Shown here in pieces: positions 31,718-40,749 of a DNA stretch of 64,000 bases (position 1 is its first letter; the number at the start of each line of letters is the position of its first letter). This DNA comes from ZC4RG30 sp039932715. Lineage in GTDB: Bacteria; Pseudomonadota; Gammaproteobacteria; Steroidobacterales; Steroidobacteraceae. Position numbers and translations under genes: made by a program. The notes under the pieces were generated by a model, which saw nothing but the letters and a program-made list of their open reading frames with translations, was not told the origin of the DNA and did not search any database. The DNA lies in assembly GCA_039932715.1 (NCBI GenBank), contig JBDTPN010000008.1, positions 36,633 to 100,632 on the forward strand, given 5' to 3'.

Positions 31718-32445
31718 TTGATGGCCACGATTCCAGCAAAGTTGTACCACTTGAAGAACACGTCCACCGCCCTGAAGCCCGAGCTCAACAGCAATTCGCG
31801 ATTCTCGAGCAGCTTGTAGGGAATCAGCACGTTCTCCAGAGCCTCGCGCTTCTGGCTGATTTCCATCTCGCTGTAACCATGGCGCCGCTTCATGTCGTAG
31901 TAGTACTTAATAAACTGGCGGTTGAAAACCGAGTCTTCGCCCAGCACCTTTTCGACCACGATCAGGCAGCCGTTGGGCCGCATGCCGCGAAAGATATCGG
32001 CGATGAGCTTCTCGCGCCGCAGGGGACGGATGAACTGCAGCGTGAGTACCAGCATTACCACTGATGCGTTCTCGACCTGGACACCATCATTGAGCTCGGC
32101 TACATGCAGGTCCACGGGCCGCACGAACTTCTCGGCGGCAAACTTCTCGCGACATTTGTCGAGCATGGCGCTGGAATTGTCGATGCCCACAAAGCGCACC
32201 GTGGGATCAACCTGGGGATTCAGTGCCACCATGGTGGTGCCGCTGGAGATTCCAAGATCGTAGACCGAGGAACCAGGTTCAGCGTAATCGGCCGCGATCT
32301 CCACCACCATCCGCTGGATCTCACCGTAAAATGGCACTGAACGGGAGACCATGTCGTCGAAAACGGTCGCCACCGACTTGTCGAAATGGAAGTCGCCTAT
32401 CGACTCGCGTTGATCCCGGTATACCTTGTCGCTTGGTGTGCTCAT
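31714..32445 (-). CDS. cmoA: CmoA-like carboxy-SAM synthase
   Basis: A 243-residue class-I methyltransferase fold that closely follows CmoA: DFHFDKSVATVFDDMVSRSVPFYGEIQRM, PGSSVYDLGISSGTT, FVGIDNSSAMLDKC, NASVVMLVLTLQFI, RHGYSEMEISQKREALENVLIPY, and C-terminal FKWYNFAGIVAIK. CmoA makes carboxy-S-adenosylmethionine from SAM and prephenate for the cmo5U34 tRNA modification, using CmoB as partner. No cmoB is in the window. Instead the gene is the first of an operon with a membrane methyltransferase and a half-transporter, so this copy might serve a different carboxymethylation; that is speculative. Confidence 0.85.
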   Translation of the reverse strand: MSTPSDKVYRDQRESIGDFHFDKSVATVFDDMVSRSVPFYGEIQRMVVEIAADYAEPGSSVYDLGISSGTTMVALNPQVDPTVRFVGIDNSSAMLDKCREKFAAEKFVRPVDLHVAELNDGVQVENASVVMLVLTLQFIRPLRREKLIADIFRGMRPNGCLIVVEKVLGEDSVFNRQFIKYYYDMKRRHGYSEMEISQKREALENVLIPYKLLENRELLLSSGFRAVDVFFKWYNFAGIVAIK

Positions 32446-32495
32446 AAGTCCTGGAGTGTGATCTGAAATTCAAACCGACGCCGTTCTGGCATTGC

Positions 32496-33395
32496 GTGGC
32501 ATTCGCGCTGGCACTGGGACTGTCGCTACTGGCTGCAGCGGTCCTGAGCCCCGCCGTCCAGGCGCTGCTCGCCCCGGTTCACCTCTCGCAATTACACCGC
32601 ATTTTCAATCGTTTGACCATGATTGGCGTGCTGGCCACCACCATCCGGCTGCTTGTAAGTAATGGCCTGGCATCACGCAAGGTGCTGGGTTATGCGGCGC
32701 CCGCCCGGGTATTTGCCCGCCAGGCACTGACAGGGCTCGTCGCCGGCCTCGCACTGATGATGCTGATTCTGGTTCCGCTGTTCGCGCTTCATATCCGCGT
32801 GTGGAACCACAATTTACCAGTCGATCTTGCAGGCTTGCTGGAGATCGCAGCCAAGGCACTGCTGACGGGCTGCGCGGTGGCGTTGGTAGAAGAGACTTAC
32901 TTTCGCGGCGCGATACAGGGCAGCCTGGCGCGCACCGGTTCCGTGCGCGTAGCGCTGTTCGTAGTGCCAATCCTGTACGCCGCAATCCACTTCTTTGGCG
33001 AGGCCGTACGCATACCGATTGAGCACGTAACGCCGACCAGCGGCTTCACCATCCTCGCCGGCTTCATGCGCAAGTTCGCTTACCCCAAACAGATCGCCGA
33101 TGCATTCCTGGCGCTGTATGTACTTGGAGTGCTGCTGGCCCTGGTTCGCCATTACACCGGAAACGTCGCTGGTTGCATTGGCCTGCATGCCGCTTTTGCT
33201 TCCGCAGTCATTGTGACCCGCGGCCTTTCCGCTCCCGGACCTGATTCCGCGTGGATGTTGCTGGTCGGCCGCTTCGATCATGTGCTTGGAATATGGGCGG
33301 CGATCGTTGGGATCATTGCCTGCTGGGGCTATTGGGCCATCTCCACCAGAGAGTCTATTGCTTCCACGGAGACGGCATTGAGTACGGAACGGTGA
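32496..33395 (+). CDS. CPBP-family intramembrane metalloprotease
   Basis: A 299-residue polytopic protein with the CPBP (Abi) motifs: motif 1 VALVEETYFRGAI (EExxxR), motif 2 ILYAAIHFFGEA (FxxxH) and motif 3 NVAGCIGLHAAF (HxxxA/N). These form the metal site of glutamic-type intramembrane proteases related to Rce1. GTG 32496 is the first standard start. The frame is open further up, and CTG 32463 would add MKFKPTPFWHC behind GGAG at 32453-32456, a better ribosome site and a natural N-terminus. The gene ends inside the 3' end of the convergent gene (41-bp overlap). Confidence 0.85.
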   Translation: MAFALALGLSLLAAAVLSPAVQALLAPVHLSQLHRIFNRLTMIGVLATTIRLLVSNGLASRKVLGYAAPARVFARQALTGLVAGLALMMLILVPLFALHIRVWNHNLPVDLAGLLEIAAKALLTGCAVALVEETYFRGAIQGSLARTGSVRVALFVVPILYAAIHFFGEAVRIPIEHVTPTSGFTILAGFMRKFAYPKQIADAFLALYVLGVLLALVRHYTGNVAGCIGLHAAFASAVIVTRGLSAPGPDSAWMLLVGRFDHVLGIWAAIVGIIACWGYWAISTRESIASTETALSTER

Positions 33396-34299
33396 TGAAC
33401 GTCGCTTCGACCTGCCTGATCTTGCCGTCGACGATCTTGAACAGCTCGATGAAATAGAACGAATGCGGATGGCGTATCACCGACACCGCCGCCGTTCCGT
33501 CGGTGTATTTGTATTCACCCAGCTTGCCGGAGTGGTCTATGAAACCGGATGACAGCACGATGCCGCGCTCTTCATCCACCAATGGATAGCGGCGGTCTCG
33601 CAGCCTGTCGTCATAACGATAGACGCCCAGCCTGAACTGTTCGGCGCATCCCAATGCGGACGTCGGCCCCAGCGGCTTTTCTGGATTGTTGGTGGTCTGC
33701 AGTCCGTTCTCGATGCGGTTGCAGGCCGGATCAAACTCGGTGTGCAGTTTGCCGTCATTGAGCTGCAGTGTGCTGAAGTAGCCATCGGCCAGTGCAATCA
33801 TTTTCCCGCGCGGCCGCCCTTCTCCAGGTTTGAGGTTCTGCAGGAGAATGGGCTTGTCGTCGAACTTCGGATTGGCGAAGGGATTGGGCCCCTCACCAAG
33901 AGCGCCGAAATCCTTGACCCGCACCACCAGCATCTCGGCCTCGTTGATCTTTTTCCCGACGACCTTGAGTCGCAGTGCAAAGGCCGAGGTCGCGTCTGCC
34001 TCACTGATGGCGCCAAACACGCCGACCTGCCCGTTTTTCTCATCAGCAAAGCGCAGCTTATAGCTGCTCAGGCCGGTCACAGTGCCCCACACGCCCTCGC
34101 CCGTGGGCAGCTGCACATTGTTCTCGGTGTAACGCGCGTTGCCAGCCCATGGCAGGCGGGTGGAATCGCGATGTTGCAGGGCGTCCAGGTATTGGTCCAC
34201 GAAGCCATACAGGCAGGCGCGGTCACAACTGGTTGAATTGGCGGCATTGGCGCCGCCCACAAACAGCGTCAGCAGCAGAACGATTGAATATTTGCGCAT
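33355..34299 (-). CDS. Secreted protein with NTF2-like N-terminus (DUF8021-like)
   Basis: A 314-residue protein with a signal peptide (YSIVLLLTLFVGGANA). The mature start CDRACLYGFVDQYLDALQHRD continues with RLPWAGNARYTENNVQLPTG, a pattern I associate with SnoaL/NTF2-like or DUF8021 domains. A later domain contains CNRIENG, CAEQF, RYPLVDEERGIVLSSGFIDHSGKLG and the C-terminal SFYFIELFKIVDGKIRQVEATF, again typical of an NTF2-like strand. It is probably a periplasmic binding or isomerase-like protein; the ligand is unknown. ATG 34299 was chosen for the signal peptide. Confidence 0.75.
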   Translation of the reverse strand: MRKYSIVLLLTLFVGGANAANSTSCDRACLYGFVDQYLDALQHRDSTRLPWAGNARYTENNVQLPTGEGVWGTVTGLSSYKLRFADEKNGQVGVFGAISEADATSAFALRLKVVGKKINEAEMLVVRVKDFGALGEGPNPFANPKFDDKPILLQNLKPGEGRPRGKMIALADGYFSTLQLNDGKLHTEFDPACNRIENGLQTTNNPEKPLGPTSALGCAEQFRLGVYRYDDRLRDRRYPLVDEERGIVLSSGFIDHSGKLGEYKYTDGTAAVSVIRHPHSFYFIELFKIVDGKIRQVEATFITVPYSMPSPWKQ

Positions 34300-34355
34300 A
34301 CGGGCTACCCTACTGAGGTCATTCGAACAAGACAAGAACGGGGGAGCTTCTGACC

Positions 34356-35273
34356 ATGACGCCGATCAAGACACTGCTGAATACCTTTATCTTTGTAGGC
34401 ACGACTGCTTTGGGCTCGGGCTTTGCACTGGCCCAGGCGCCGCTGACCCTGTCCACGCCTGCCGAAGTGCCTGCGGTGGTTGCCATCGCACGCCCCTCGG
34501 CTGCGGAGACCGACGCCGCACGGAACAGCTTCGCGAAGTTTGTCGCCAAGGCTGATCCAAAGACGCAGATCATCCTCAAGAAATATCCGGGCCTTCTGGA
34601 GGTTCGTCCGCCAGGACCCAACTCGGCCGTCCTGCCCAGCCTGGCGCCCGGCTTCGTGGCCAAGCATCAGGCCAACCTCGCAGTGGCCAAGCAGGGCGAC
34701 GCCGAACTGCTGTTCATGGGGGATTCCATCACTGATTTCTGGCGCAACTCCGAAGGCAACTACGCCGGCAAAGCCGTCATGGACAAACACTTCGGGCAAT
34801 GGAAGATCGCCAACTACGGCATCGCCGGTGACACCACGCAGGGCGTTCTCTATCGACTTGAGGATGGCGAAGGCTCGGGAATCAGCCCGCGGGCCATCAT
34901 GCTGATGATCGGCACCAACAACACGGCCAGGAACAGCGCTGCCGAGATCGCCGAGGGCGTGGGCGCAGTGGTGCTGTCACTGCAACGCCACTATCCCACG
35001 GCGCAAATCCTGCTACTGGGCATATTCCCGCGTGGCGGCGCCAACGACCCGCTTCGCGGCATGCTGGCAGAGATCAACAAATCGATCTCGAAGCTCGATG
35101 ACGGCAAGCAGGTCCACTACCTCGATATCGGCGCCGGGTTCCTGGAAGCGGACGGCAACATCTCACGCGAAGTCATGAGCGATGGCCTGCATCCCACGGC
35201 CAAGGGCTATGAGATCTGGGCGCAGGCTGTCGAACAGCCACTCGCCAAGCTCATGGGCGCTGGGGCGAAGTAA
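34356..35273 (+). CDS. GDSL/SGNH-family esterase, secreted
   Basis: A 305-residue protein with a signal peptide (TFIFVGTTALGSGFALAQA), a 100-residue N-terminal extension and an SGNH hydrolase domain (about 115-300). Block I is LLFMGDSITDFW (nucleophile Ser), block II ANYGIAGDTTQGVLYRL (oxyanion Gly), block III MLMIGTNNTARNSAAEIAEG (Asn), and block V VMSDGLHPTAKGYEIWA (Asp and His). The GDSITDxW and GTNN variants match the platelet-activating-factor acetylhydrolase-like branch. It is probably periplasmic, acting on acetylated sugars or lipids. GGGGGAG precedes the ATG. Its 3' end overlaps the convergent dehydrogenase gene by 23 bp. Confidence 0.9.
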   Translation: MTPIKTLLNTFIFVGTTALGSGFALAQAPLTLSTPAEVPAVVAIARPSAAETDAARNSFAKFVAKADPKTQIILKKYPGLLEVRPPGPNSAVLPSLAPGFVAKHQANLAVAKQGDAELLFMGDSITDFWRNSEGNYAGKAVMDKHFGQWKIANYGIAGDTTQGVLYRLEDGEGSGISPRAIMLMIGTNNTARNSAAEIAEGVGAVVLSLQRHYPTAQILLLGIFPRGGANDPLRGMLAEINKSISKLDDGKQVHYLDIGAGFLEADGNISREVMSDGLHPTAKGYEIWAQAVEQPLAKLMGAGAK

Positions 35274-37374
35274 CCGGCGACGTAGCGAAGGACTCGTCCT
35301 TGTAGTCCTCGTTGGCGCGAGCGATCAGGTAGGCATGGATGGCGTCCGCGTCAGCGGGCGTCAGGATGTCGGCAAAGCCCACCATGCCTTTGTCCTTGCG
35401 GATGCCATCGATGACGATGGCATTGAACTGCGCATGCGTTTGCGGCGACATGTAGCGCACATCCTTGAGGCCGCCGCGCGCATTTTCGCCGTGGCAACGT
35501 GAGCAGGTTTCACCGTACAGCTTCTGGCCTTTGCGAATGACATCCTCGGTGGCGGTGAGGCGCGGTGGTGGTGACACCGGCGATGGCGGCGGCATCGGCG
35601 GCAATGCAACGCCCTTCGCGCCCAACTTGAACACCATCAATCGCCCCGGCCCGAACTGGATGCGCGGGGAAGCCGCATCAATGCCGTGCACCGGCGAACC
35701 ACCCCAGCCGAAGTTCACGGCGATGTATTGCTGGCCATCGAGCTCATAGGTCATGGGCCCGGCAATCGCGACGGTCTGCGTATCCATCTCCCAAAGCTTG
35801 CTGCCGTTGTCCGCGCGATACACCGCCAGCGTCTTGTTGACCGTGCCCTGGACCAGGATGTTGCCGGCAGTTGAGAGGATTCCACCCGAACCCGGGTAGG
35901 GATAGTTGACGCGGAAAGCTTCCTGCTGCTTCACCGGATCCCACGCCAGCAGATAGCCTTTTTCGCGACTGTCGGCAGTCTGCTGCAACTCCTTGCGCAA
36001 TTCCGGGAAGCCTGTGTACGCAAAGCCGCTGTTGGATCGATAGCGCACCCAGTGAAAGTCTTCGTCTTTCACGCGCGCCATCACCATCCATTGTTCCTGC
36101 GCAGAAAGATAAACCAGGCCCGTGATCGGGTTGTATGACATCGGATGCCAGGTGTGCGCGGCCAATGGTGTTGGCGTCATGAGCTTGGGCGTTTCGGTGA
36201 GATAGGACTCCGGGTTGACATTGGGCCGACCCGTGGTGAGGTCGATGCTGGACGCCCACAGGTTGGGCACATAGCTCTTTGCCGAGATCACCTTGCCCGT
36301 CACTCGGTCGAGCACATAGAAGAAGCCGTTCTTTGGCGCCTGCATCAACACCTGGCGAAGTTGACCATCGATGTTGAGGTCGGCCAGCACGATGGGCTGC
36401 GTGCAGGTGAAGTCCCACTGTTCGTCCGGCACCATCTGGTAGTGCCACACATATTTTCCGGTATCGACGTTGACCGCGACAATGGAGCACAAGAAAAGAT
36501 TGTCTCCGCCCGCGGGGCTGCGGAAATGCTGCACATGCGGCCCGCCGTTGCCAGTGCCCAGGTAAACCAGGCGCAGCTTGGGGTCGTAGACAAAGGAATC
36601 CCATACCGTGCCGCCGCCACCGTATTTCCACCACTCGCCGTTCCACGTCTTCGTGGCCACGGGCATCACATTGTCGGATGCCTCGCCATCGGGCCCGTCG
36701 GCCGGATTGCCCGGAACCGTGTAGAAGCGCCAGCGCTTTGCACCGGTCTTTGCGTCGTAGGCCGTAACGAAACCGCGCACGCCATAGTCGGCACCCCCAT
36801 TGCCAATGACCACGATGCCGTCGAACACGCGCGGTGGACCGGTGATGGAATACGCCTCGCTGCGATCAAAAGTCTGCACTGACCAGACCTGCTTGCCCGT
36901 GCGCGCATTTACCGCGATGAGTCGACCATCCAGCGCACCGATGTAGATTTTTCCTTTCCAGGCAGCGATGCCGCGGGCAGAAGGACCGCAGCAGGCCAGC
37001 CGCGCCCACTCAGGTGCAACCTTGGGGTCGAAGGTCCACAGCACCTTGCCGTTGCGACCGTCGTAAGCGGTGACCACATTCCAGACGGAAACGTTGTAGA
37101 GCACGCCATCGATGAACAGCGGTGTGGCCTGCACGCCGCGATAAGTGTTGAGGTCGGCATACCACGCAAGACCCAGCGTTGCCGCGTTATCACTATTGAT
37201 CTGCTTCAGGGGACTGAAGCGTTGTTCATCCCAGGTGCGGCTATAGGACATCCACTGGCCGGGCTCGGCATCCGCGTTTGACAGTCGTTTGGAATCCACG
37301 TTGGCCGGGCCCGCTGTCGCAAGCAGCGGAAAGGCCAGCGCCAGCACAAATGCACGCATTGCGGTTGTGATCAT
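35251..37374 (-). CDS. PQQ-dependent quinohaemoprotein alcohol dehydrogenase
   Basis: A 707-residue protein with a signal peptide (FVLALAFPLLATAGPA). An eight-bladed PQQ propeller spans about residues 40-590, with the vicinal Cys pair ACCGPSARG characteristic of quinoprotein dehydrogenases, repeated tryptophan-docking motifs (GRLIAVNARTGKQVWSV, GFVTAYDAKTGAKRWRF) and PGSGGILSTAGNILVQGT. A C-terminal cytochrome c domain (about 620-707) has CSRCH and a Met region VGFADILTPADADAIHAYL. This is the type-II layout: a soluble periplasmic alcohol dehydrogenase that passes electrons through its own haem. It follows hemJ on the same strand with a 2-bp gap. Confidence 0.93.
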   Translation of the reverse strand: MITTAMRAFVLALAFPLLATAGPANVDSKRLSNADAEPGQWMSYSRTWDEQRFSPLKQINSDNAATLGLAWYADLNTYRGVQATPLFIDGVLYNVSVWNVVTAYDGRNGKVLWTFDPKVAPEWARLACCGPSARGIAAWKGKIYIGALDGRLIAVNARTGKQVWSVQTFDRSEAYSITGPPRVFDGIVVIGNGGADYGVRGFVTAYDAKTGAKRWRFYTVPGNPADGPDGEASDNVMPVATKTWNGEWWKYGGGGTVWDSFVYDPKLRLVYLGTGNGGPHVQHFRSPAGGDNLFLCSIVAVNVDTGKYVWHYQMVPDEQWDFTCTQPIVLADLNIDGQLRQVLMQAPKNGFFYVLDRVTGKVISAKSYVPNLWASSIDLTTGRPNVNPESYLTETPKLMTPTPLAAHTWHPMSYNPITGLVYLSAQEQWMVMARVKDEDFHWVRYRSNSGFAYTGFPELRKELQQTADSREKGYLLAWDPVKQQEAFRVNYPYPGSGGILSTAGNILVQGTVNKTLAVYRADNGSKLWEMDTQTVAIAGPMTYELDGQQYIAVNFGWGGSPVHGIDAASPRIQFGPGRLMVFKLGAKGVALPPMPPPSPVSPPPRLTATEDVIRKGQKLYGETCSRCHGENARGGLKDVRYMSPQTHAQFNAIVIDGIRKDKGMVGFADILTPADADAIHAYLIARANEDYKDESFATSPVTSPQRP

Positions 37375-37376
37375 GC

Positions 37377-37790
37377 TCAGAATGGCTTGAGCACCACCAG
37401 CCAGAGTATGACCAGCAGCAGCAATAAAGGCATTTCGTTGTACCAGCGAAGGGTGACGGCCCGAGGCAAGGGTGCATCGCGTTGCATACGCTTCATGAAT
37501 ACGCGCATGGAGATGTGATACGCAATCAGCAGCACTACCACCGCCAACTTGGCGTGAATCCAGCCGCCGCTGAACCCGAAGCCCAGCCAGAGATAGAGCC
37601 CGGACGCGAGGGCAAACACGGCCATCATGCTGGTGAAGTGATACAGCCGCATTGCCATTACCTTGAGTCGGCGAACATCTTCGCCAGCGGTCTTGCCCTC
37701 GACGTAGTGCACGAAGATTCGCGGCAGGTAGAAGATGCCCGCCATCCACGAGATGATAGCCAGCAGGTGCAGGGCTTTGATGTAGAGCAT
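37377..37790 (-). CDS. hemJ: Protoporphyrinogen IX oxidase HemJ (CopD-like fold)
   Basis: A 137-residue four-helix membrane protein. HemJ landmarks are MLYIKALHLLAIISWMAGIF (the N-terminal His), YLPRIFVHYVEG, RLYHFTSMMAVFALASGLYL, GGWIHAKLAVVVLLIAYHI and a conserved Arg-rich end RAVTLRWYNEMPLLLLL. Length and motifs fit HemJ (about 140) better than the copper-linked CopD proteins. It completes the step after HemN, protoporphyrinogen to protoporphyrin IX. TAGACT lies 7 bp before the ATG. It is co-directional with the quinohaemoprotein gene. Confidence 0.85.
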   Translation of the reverse strand: MLYIKALHLLAIISWMAGIFYLPRIFVHYVEGKTAGEDVRRLKVMAMRLYHFTSMMAVFALASGLYLWLGFGFSGGWIHAKLAVVVLLIAYHISMRVFMKRMQRDAPLPRAVTLRWYNEMPLLLLLVILWLVVLKPF

Positions 37791-37826
37791 GCCCGACAGT
37801 CTAGCCCATCGACCTCGTCGTGGCCC

Positions 37827-40331
37827 TCACCGCTTTGGCCGCAGCCCGCGCACCGGCTCTGCTTCCAGCGGGTTTTCAGGCCAGTAGTGCCGCGGATAGC
37901 GACCACGCATGTCCTTGCGCACGTCGGCATAGCTGCCGCGCCAGAAACCGGCCAGGTCGCGCGTGATCTGCATGGGCCGTCGCGCCGGCGACAGCAGCTT
38001 CAACGTGATTGCCACTGACCCGCCCGCGATCCGCGGCGTATCTGCCAAGCCGAACACTTCCTGCATCCGCACTTCGATGCAGGGTGCATTCGCGTCTTCG
38101 TAGTCAATGGCCATGCGTGATCCGGTGGGCACAACAACATGTGTTGGCGCCCAGGAGTCCAGCGTGGATCGTTGTGCACGCGTCAACCGGGACAGCAGCG
38201 CCTCAATCAACATCGGTTCCGGAAGTTTCCCCAGCCCCTGAAAGCCAGCGAGAAACGGGGCCAGCCAGGTGTCTGCTTCTGCCAGCAGGGACGCGTCGTC
38301 AAACGCGGGAAACTGCGCAATGCTGTGCGCGGCGACAAAGCGCAATCGCTGCAGCAGACGACGTGACGACTCACCCCATGGCAATGCATCAAGCCCGGAA
38401 CGCTGCAGCTGTGCCAGCAACGCAGTCTGTAGTTGATCCGGGTCAGTCTCGACACGCTGCTCGGACAGCACCAGTGCTCCAAGTCTTCGCACCCGTCGCG
38501 AACGCAGCGCCCCAGTCCTGGCATCCGCATCCGTCTCAACCGATTCAGTTGCCTGGCTACCCAGCGCCGATTCCAGTTGCGCGCGCGACAAGGGTGCGGC
38601 AAGACGAATCCGCGCAACCGCGCCTTCGGCATCGTCGAGATCCAGTGCCACGAGGTATTCGGCATTGCCCAGCGTGGACACCTGCGGGATTTCCGCGCCA
38701 CGTCCGTTGGCCAACAGATAGCGCTGCCCACCCGAACCTGAGCGCCGCTGCGCCACGCGATCGGGCCAGGCCCACGCTAGCAGGCGGCCCGCCTCCGCAT
38801 CAGCACCAGACGTGACAGGTCCGCGCGCACCATAGCGGCGCGCCAGTTCACGCACTCGTGCGACGCTACCCGGATCCACGCCGCGCGCTTCTCCACGCAG
38901 GATTTCGAGGCGAGTGCGCAGGTCTGGATCCGCCGCCGCACGCAGCAGGTCGCGCTCGGTCAGCAAGGCCGCCAGTTGCGCCGCAAGCGTTTCATCTTCA
39001 GAGCCACGTGCGCGAACCAGCATGTGCGCGAGGCGCGGGTGCAAGCCAGTCTGCGCCATGGCCTGCCCCATCCTGGTCACGGCACCGGAATCATCAATGG
39101 CTTCGAGCCTTCTCAGCAGCTCGCGGGCCTGCCTAAAACTTGCGGCGGGTGGTGGATTGAGCCACTTGAGATCAGATGCTTCGCGGGCGCCCCACACGGC
39201 AAGCTCAAGCGCCAGCGGCGCAAGGTCCGTGCTGAGTATTTCCGGCGGAGTCTGCGCTGCCAGTGTCACCTGCGCGCCCTCACCCCACATCCGCCATGCG
39301 GTGCCGGGTGCGGTGCGACCGGATCGACCGGCGCGCTGTGTGGAAGAAGCCTGTGAAATGCGCACAGTTTCGAGTCGCGCCATTCCAGTCGATGGATCAA
39401 ACAGTGAACGTCGCTCAAGTCCTGCGTCCACCACCGCGCGCACGCCTGGAATGGTAAGGCTGGTCTCGGCCAGGTTCGTCGCAAGGATCAATTTTCGGCG
39501 CCCAGTCGCAGCGGGCTCGAGCACGCGTTGTTGCGCGGCGAGATCCAGGTCTCCATACAACAGGTGCATGTCCACCGAAGCGTGCAGGGTTTGCTCAAGC
39601 AGATTGCGCAACCTGTGAATCTCGGGCGTGCCCGGCAGGAACACCAATACATCGCCTTGTGCTTCATCGAGCGCTACGCGCACAGCCGCAGCAATGGGTT
39701 CCAGTTCGCGCGACGACAATGTCCGACCCTGTGGCAGCACTGGCAGGCCCTTGCCCACGTGATGAAGGGTCACGGGAAACATGCGGCCCTCGGCCGTGAT
39801 AGTCGGCGCATTGCCAAGCAGTGTGGCAACTGCCGCCGCATCGATGGTTGCCGACATCACCAGCAGGCGCAGTTGCGGCGCCACGGTTTCCTGTGCCTGC
39901 AGGCACAGCGCCAGCCCAAGGTCAGCATGCAAGCTGCGTTCGTGGAACTCGTCGAACAGCACCGCCGCCACACCTTCAAGTGCCGGGTCCTGTTGCAGCA
40001 TTCGCGTCAGCACGCCTTCGGTCACGACTTCCAGCCGCGTTGCCGGACCGACGCGCGTGTCCATGCGCATGCGGTATCCCACCGTCGCGCCCACCTGCTC
40101 ACCCAGGTTTTGCGCCATGCGGGTGGCTACGGCACGAGCCGCCAGCCGGCGCGGCTCCAGCAACAGGATCTTCCTGCCAGCAGTCCATCCCTCTGCCAAT
40201 AGCGCCAATGGAGCCACCGTGCTCTTGCCCGCTCCCGGCGGCGCCACCAGCACGGCGCCAAGACCCTCGCGCAAAGCTGCCCGCAGCTGCGGTAGCGCGG
40301 CCTCGACGGGCAATGTAGTTGACTGGGACAT
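37827..40331 (-). CDS. hrpB: ATP-dependent helicase HrpB (DEAH family)
   Basis: An 834-residue protein. Helicase motifs are I (VAPPGAGKSTVAPL), Ia (LLEPRRLAARAVATRMA), II (VLFDEFHERSLHADL), III (LLVMSATIDA), IV (GDVLVFLPGTPEIHRL), V (LATNLAETSLTIPGVRAVVDAG) and VI (STQRAGRSGRTAPG). The C-terminal HA2 and HrpB-specific region includes TLDSWAPTHVVVPTGSRMAIDY, SVAITLKLLSPARRPMQITRDLAGFW and the end DMRGRYPRHYWPENP, which are diagnostic. HrpB is an RNA helicase of unclear role, long known in gammaproteobacteria. It is divergent from the VOC gene with only 26 bp between. Confidence 0.95.
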   Translation of the reverse strand: MSQSTTLPVEAALPQLRAALREGLGAVLVAPPGAGKSTVAPLALLAEGWTAGRKILLLEPRRLAARAVATRMAQNLGEQVGATVGYRMRMDTRVGPATRLEVVTEGVLTRMLQQDPALEGVAAVLFDEFHERSLHADLGLALCLQAQETVAPQLRLLVMSATIDAAAVATLLGNAPTITAEGRMFPVTLHHVGKGLPVLPQGRTLSSRELEPIAAAVRVALDEAQGDVLVFLPGTPEIHRLRNLLEQTLHASVDMHLLYGDLDLAAQQRVLEPAATGRRKLILATNLAETSLTIPGVRAVVDAGLERRSLFDPSTGMARLETVRISQASSTQRAGRSGRTAPGTAWRMWGEGAQVTLAAQTPPEILSTDLAPLALELAVWGAREASDLKWLNPPPAASFRQARELLRRLEAIDDSGAVTRMGQAMAQTGLHPRLAHMLVRARGSEDETLAAQLAALLTERDLLRAAADPDLRTRLEILRGEARGVDPGSVARVRELARRYGARGPVTSGADAEAGRLLAWAWPDRVAQRRSGSGGQRYLLANGRGAEIPQVSTLGNAEYLVALDLDDAEGAVARIRLAAPLSRAQLESALGSQATESVETDADARTGALRSRRVRRLGALVLSEQRVETDPDQLQTALLAQLQRSGLDALPWGESSRRLLQRLRFVAAHSIAQFPAFDDASLLAEADTWLAPFLAGFQGLGKLPEPMLIEALLSRLTRAQRSTLDSWAPTHVVVPTGSRMAIDYEDANAPCIEVRMQEVFGLADTPRIAGGSVAITLKLLSPARRPMQITRDLAGFWRGSYADVRKDMRGRYPRHYWPENPLEAEPVRGLRPKR

Positions 40332-40357
40332 GCGGCGCTGATGATATCCGCTGCCAT

Positions 40358-40735
40358 ATGCATCGCAGCAAACTTGCCGGCTTCATCATCGATTGCCAGA
40401 CACCGGACCTGGAAGGCGCCGCGCGATTCTGGGGTTCAGCCCTGGGCCTGCCGGTCACAGGCGAGGCGGATAGCGACCCGGGTTACCGGCAGTTGCAAAA
40501 CACGCCGGGCGAACTGCACGTTGAAGTGCAGCAGGTGGAACACGCCAGCCGCGTTCACCTCGACATTGAAAGCGATGACCTGGAGGCCGAGGCCGTGCGC
40601 CTCGAAGCCCTGGGAGCCAAACGCATTTCAAAAGTGAAACGCTGGATAGTCATGGAAGCGCCAACCGGACAGAGATTCTGTATCGTGCGGCCCCAGTCGC
40701 CCGATTTTGCAAAGCGGGCAAACAACTGGAAATGA
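40358..40735 (+). CDS. VOC/glyoxalase-like domain protein
   Basis: A 125-residue protein with a glyoxalase-like fold: LAGFIIDCQTPDLEGAARFWGSALGLPV, a central strand ELHVEVQQVEHASRVHLDIESDD, and VRLEALGAKRISKVKRWIVMEAPTGQRFCIVRP. The usual metal ligands of glyoxalase I are only partly visible (HLDIE is the standard second site; the first His is not clear), so catalytic activity is uncertain. The ATG was chosen at 40358. The stop overlaps an upstream start candidate of the next gene. Confidence 0.88.
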   Translation: MHRSKLAGFIIDCQTPDLEGAARFWGSALGLPVTGEADSDPGYRQLQNTPGELHVEVQQVEHASRVHLDIESDDLEAEAVRLEALGAKRISKVKRWIVMEAPTGQRFCIVRPQSPDFAKRANNWK

Positions 40736-40749
40736 CGGGGAGTAAGTTC

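Noticed and set aside
37377..37790. CopD copper-resistance protein as the identity of the four-helix protein
   Set aside because: Length, the N-terminal LHLLAIISWMAGIFYLPR block and the HAKL/YH motifs fit HemJ, and no copper genes are nearby.
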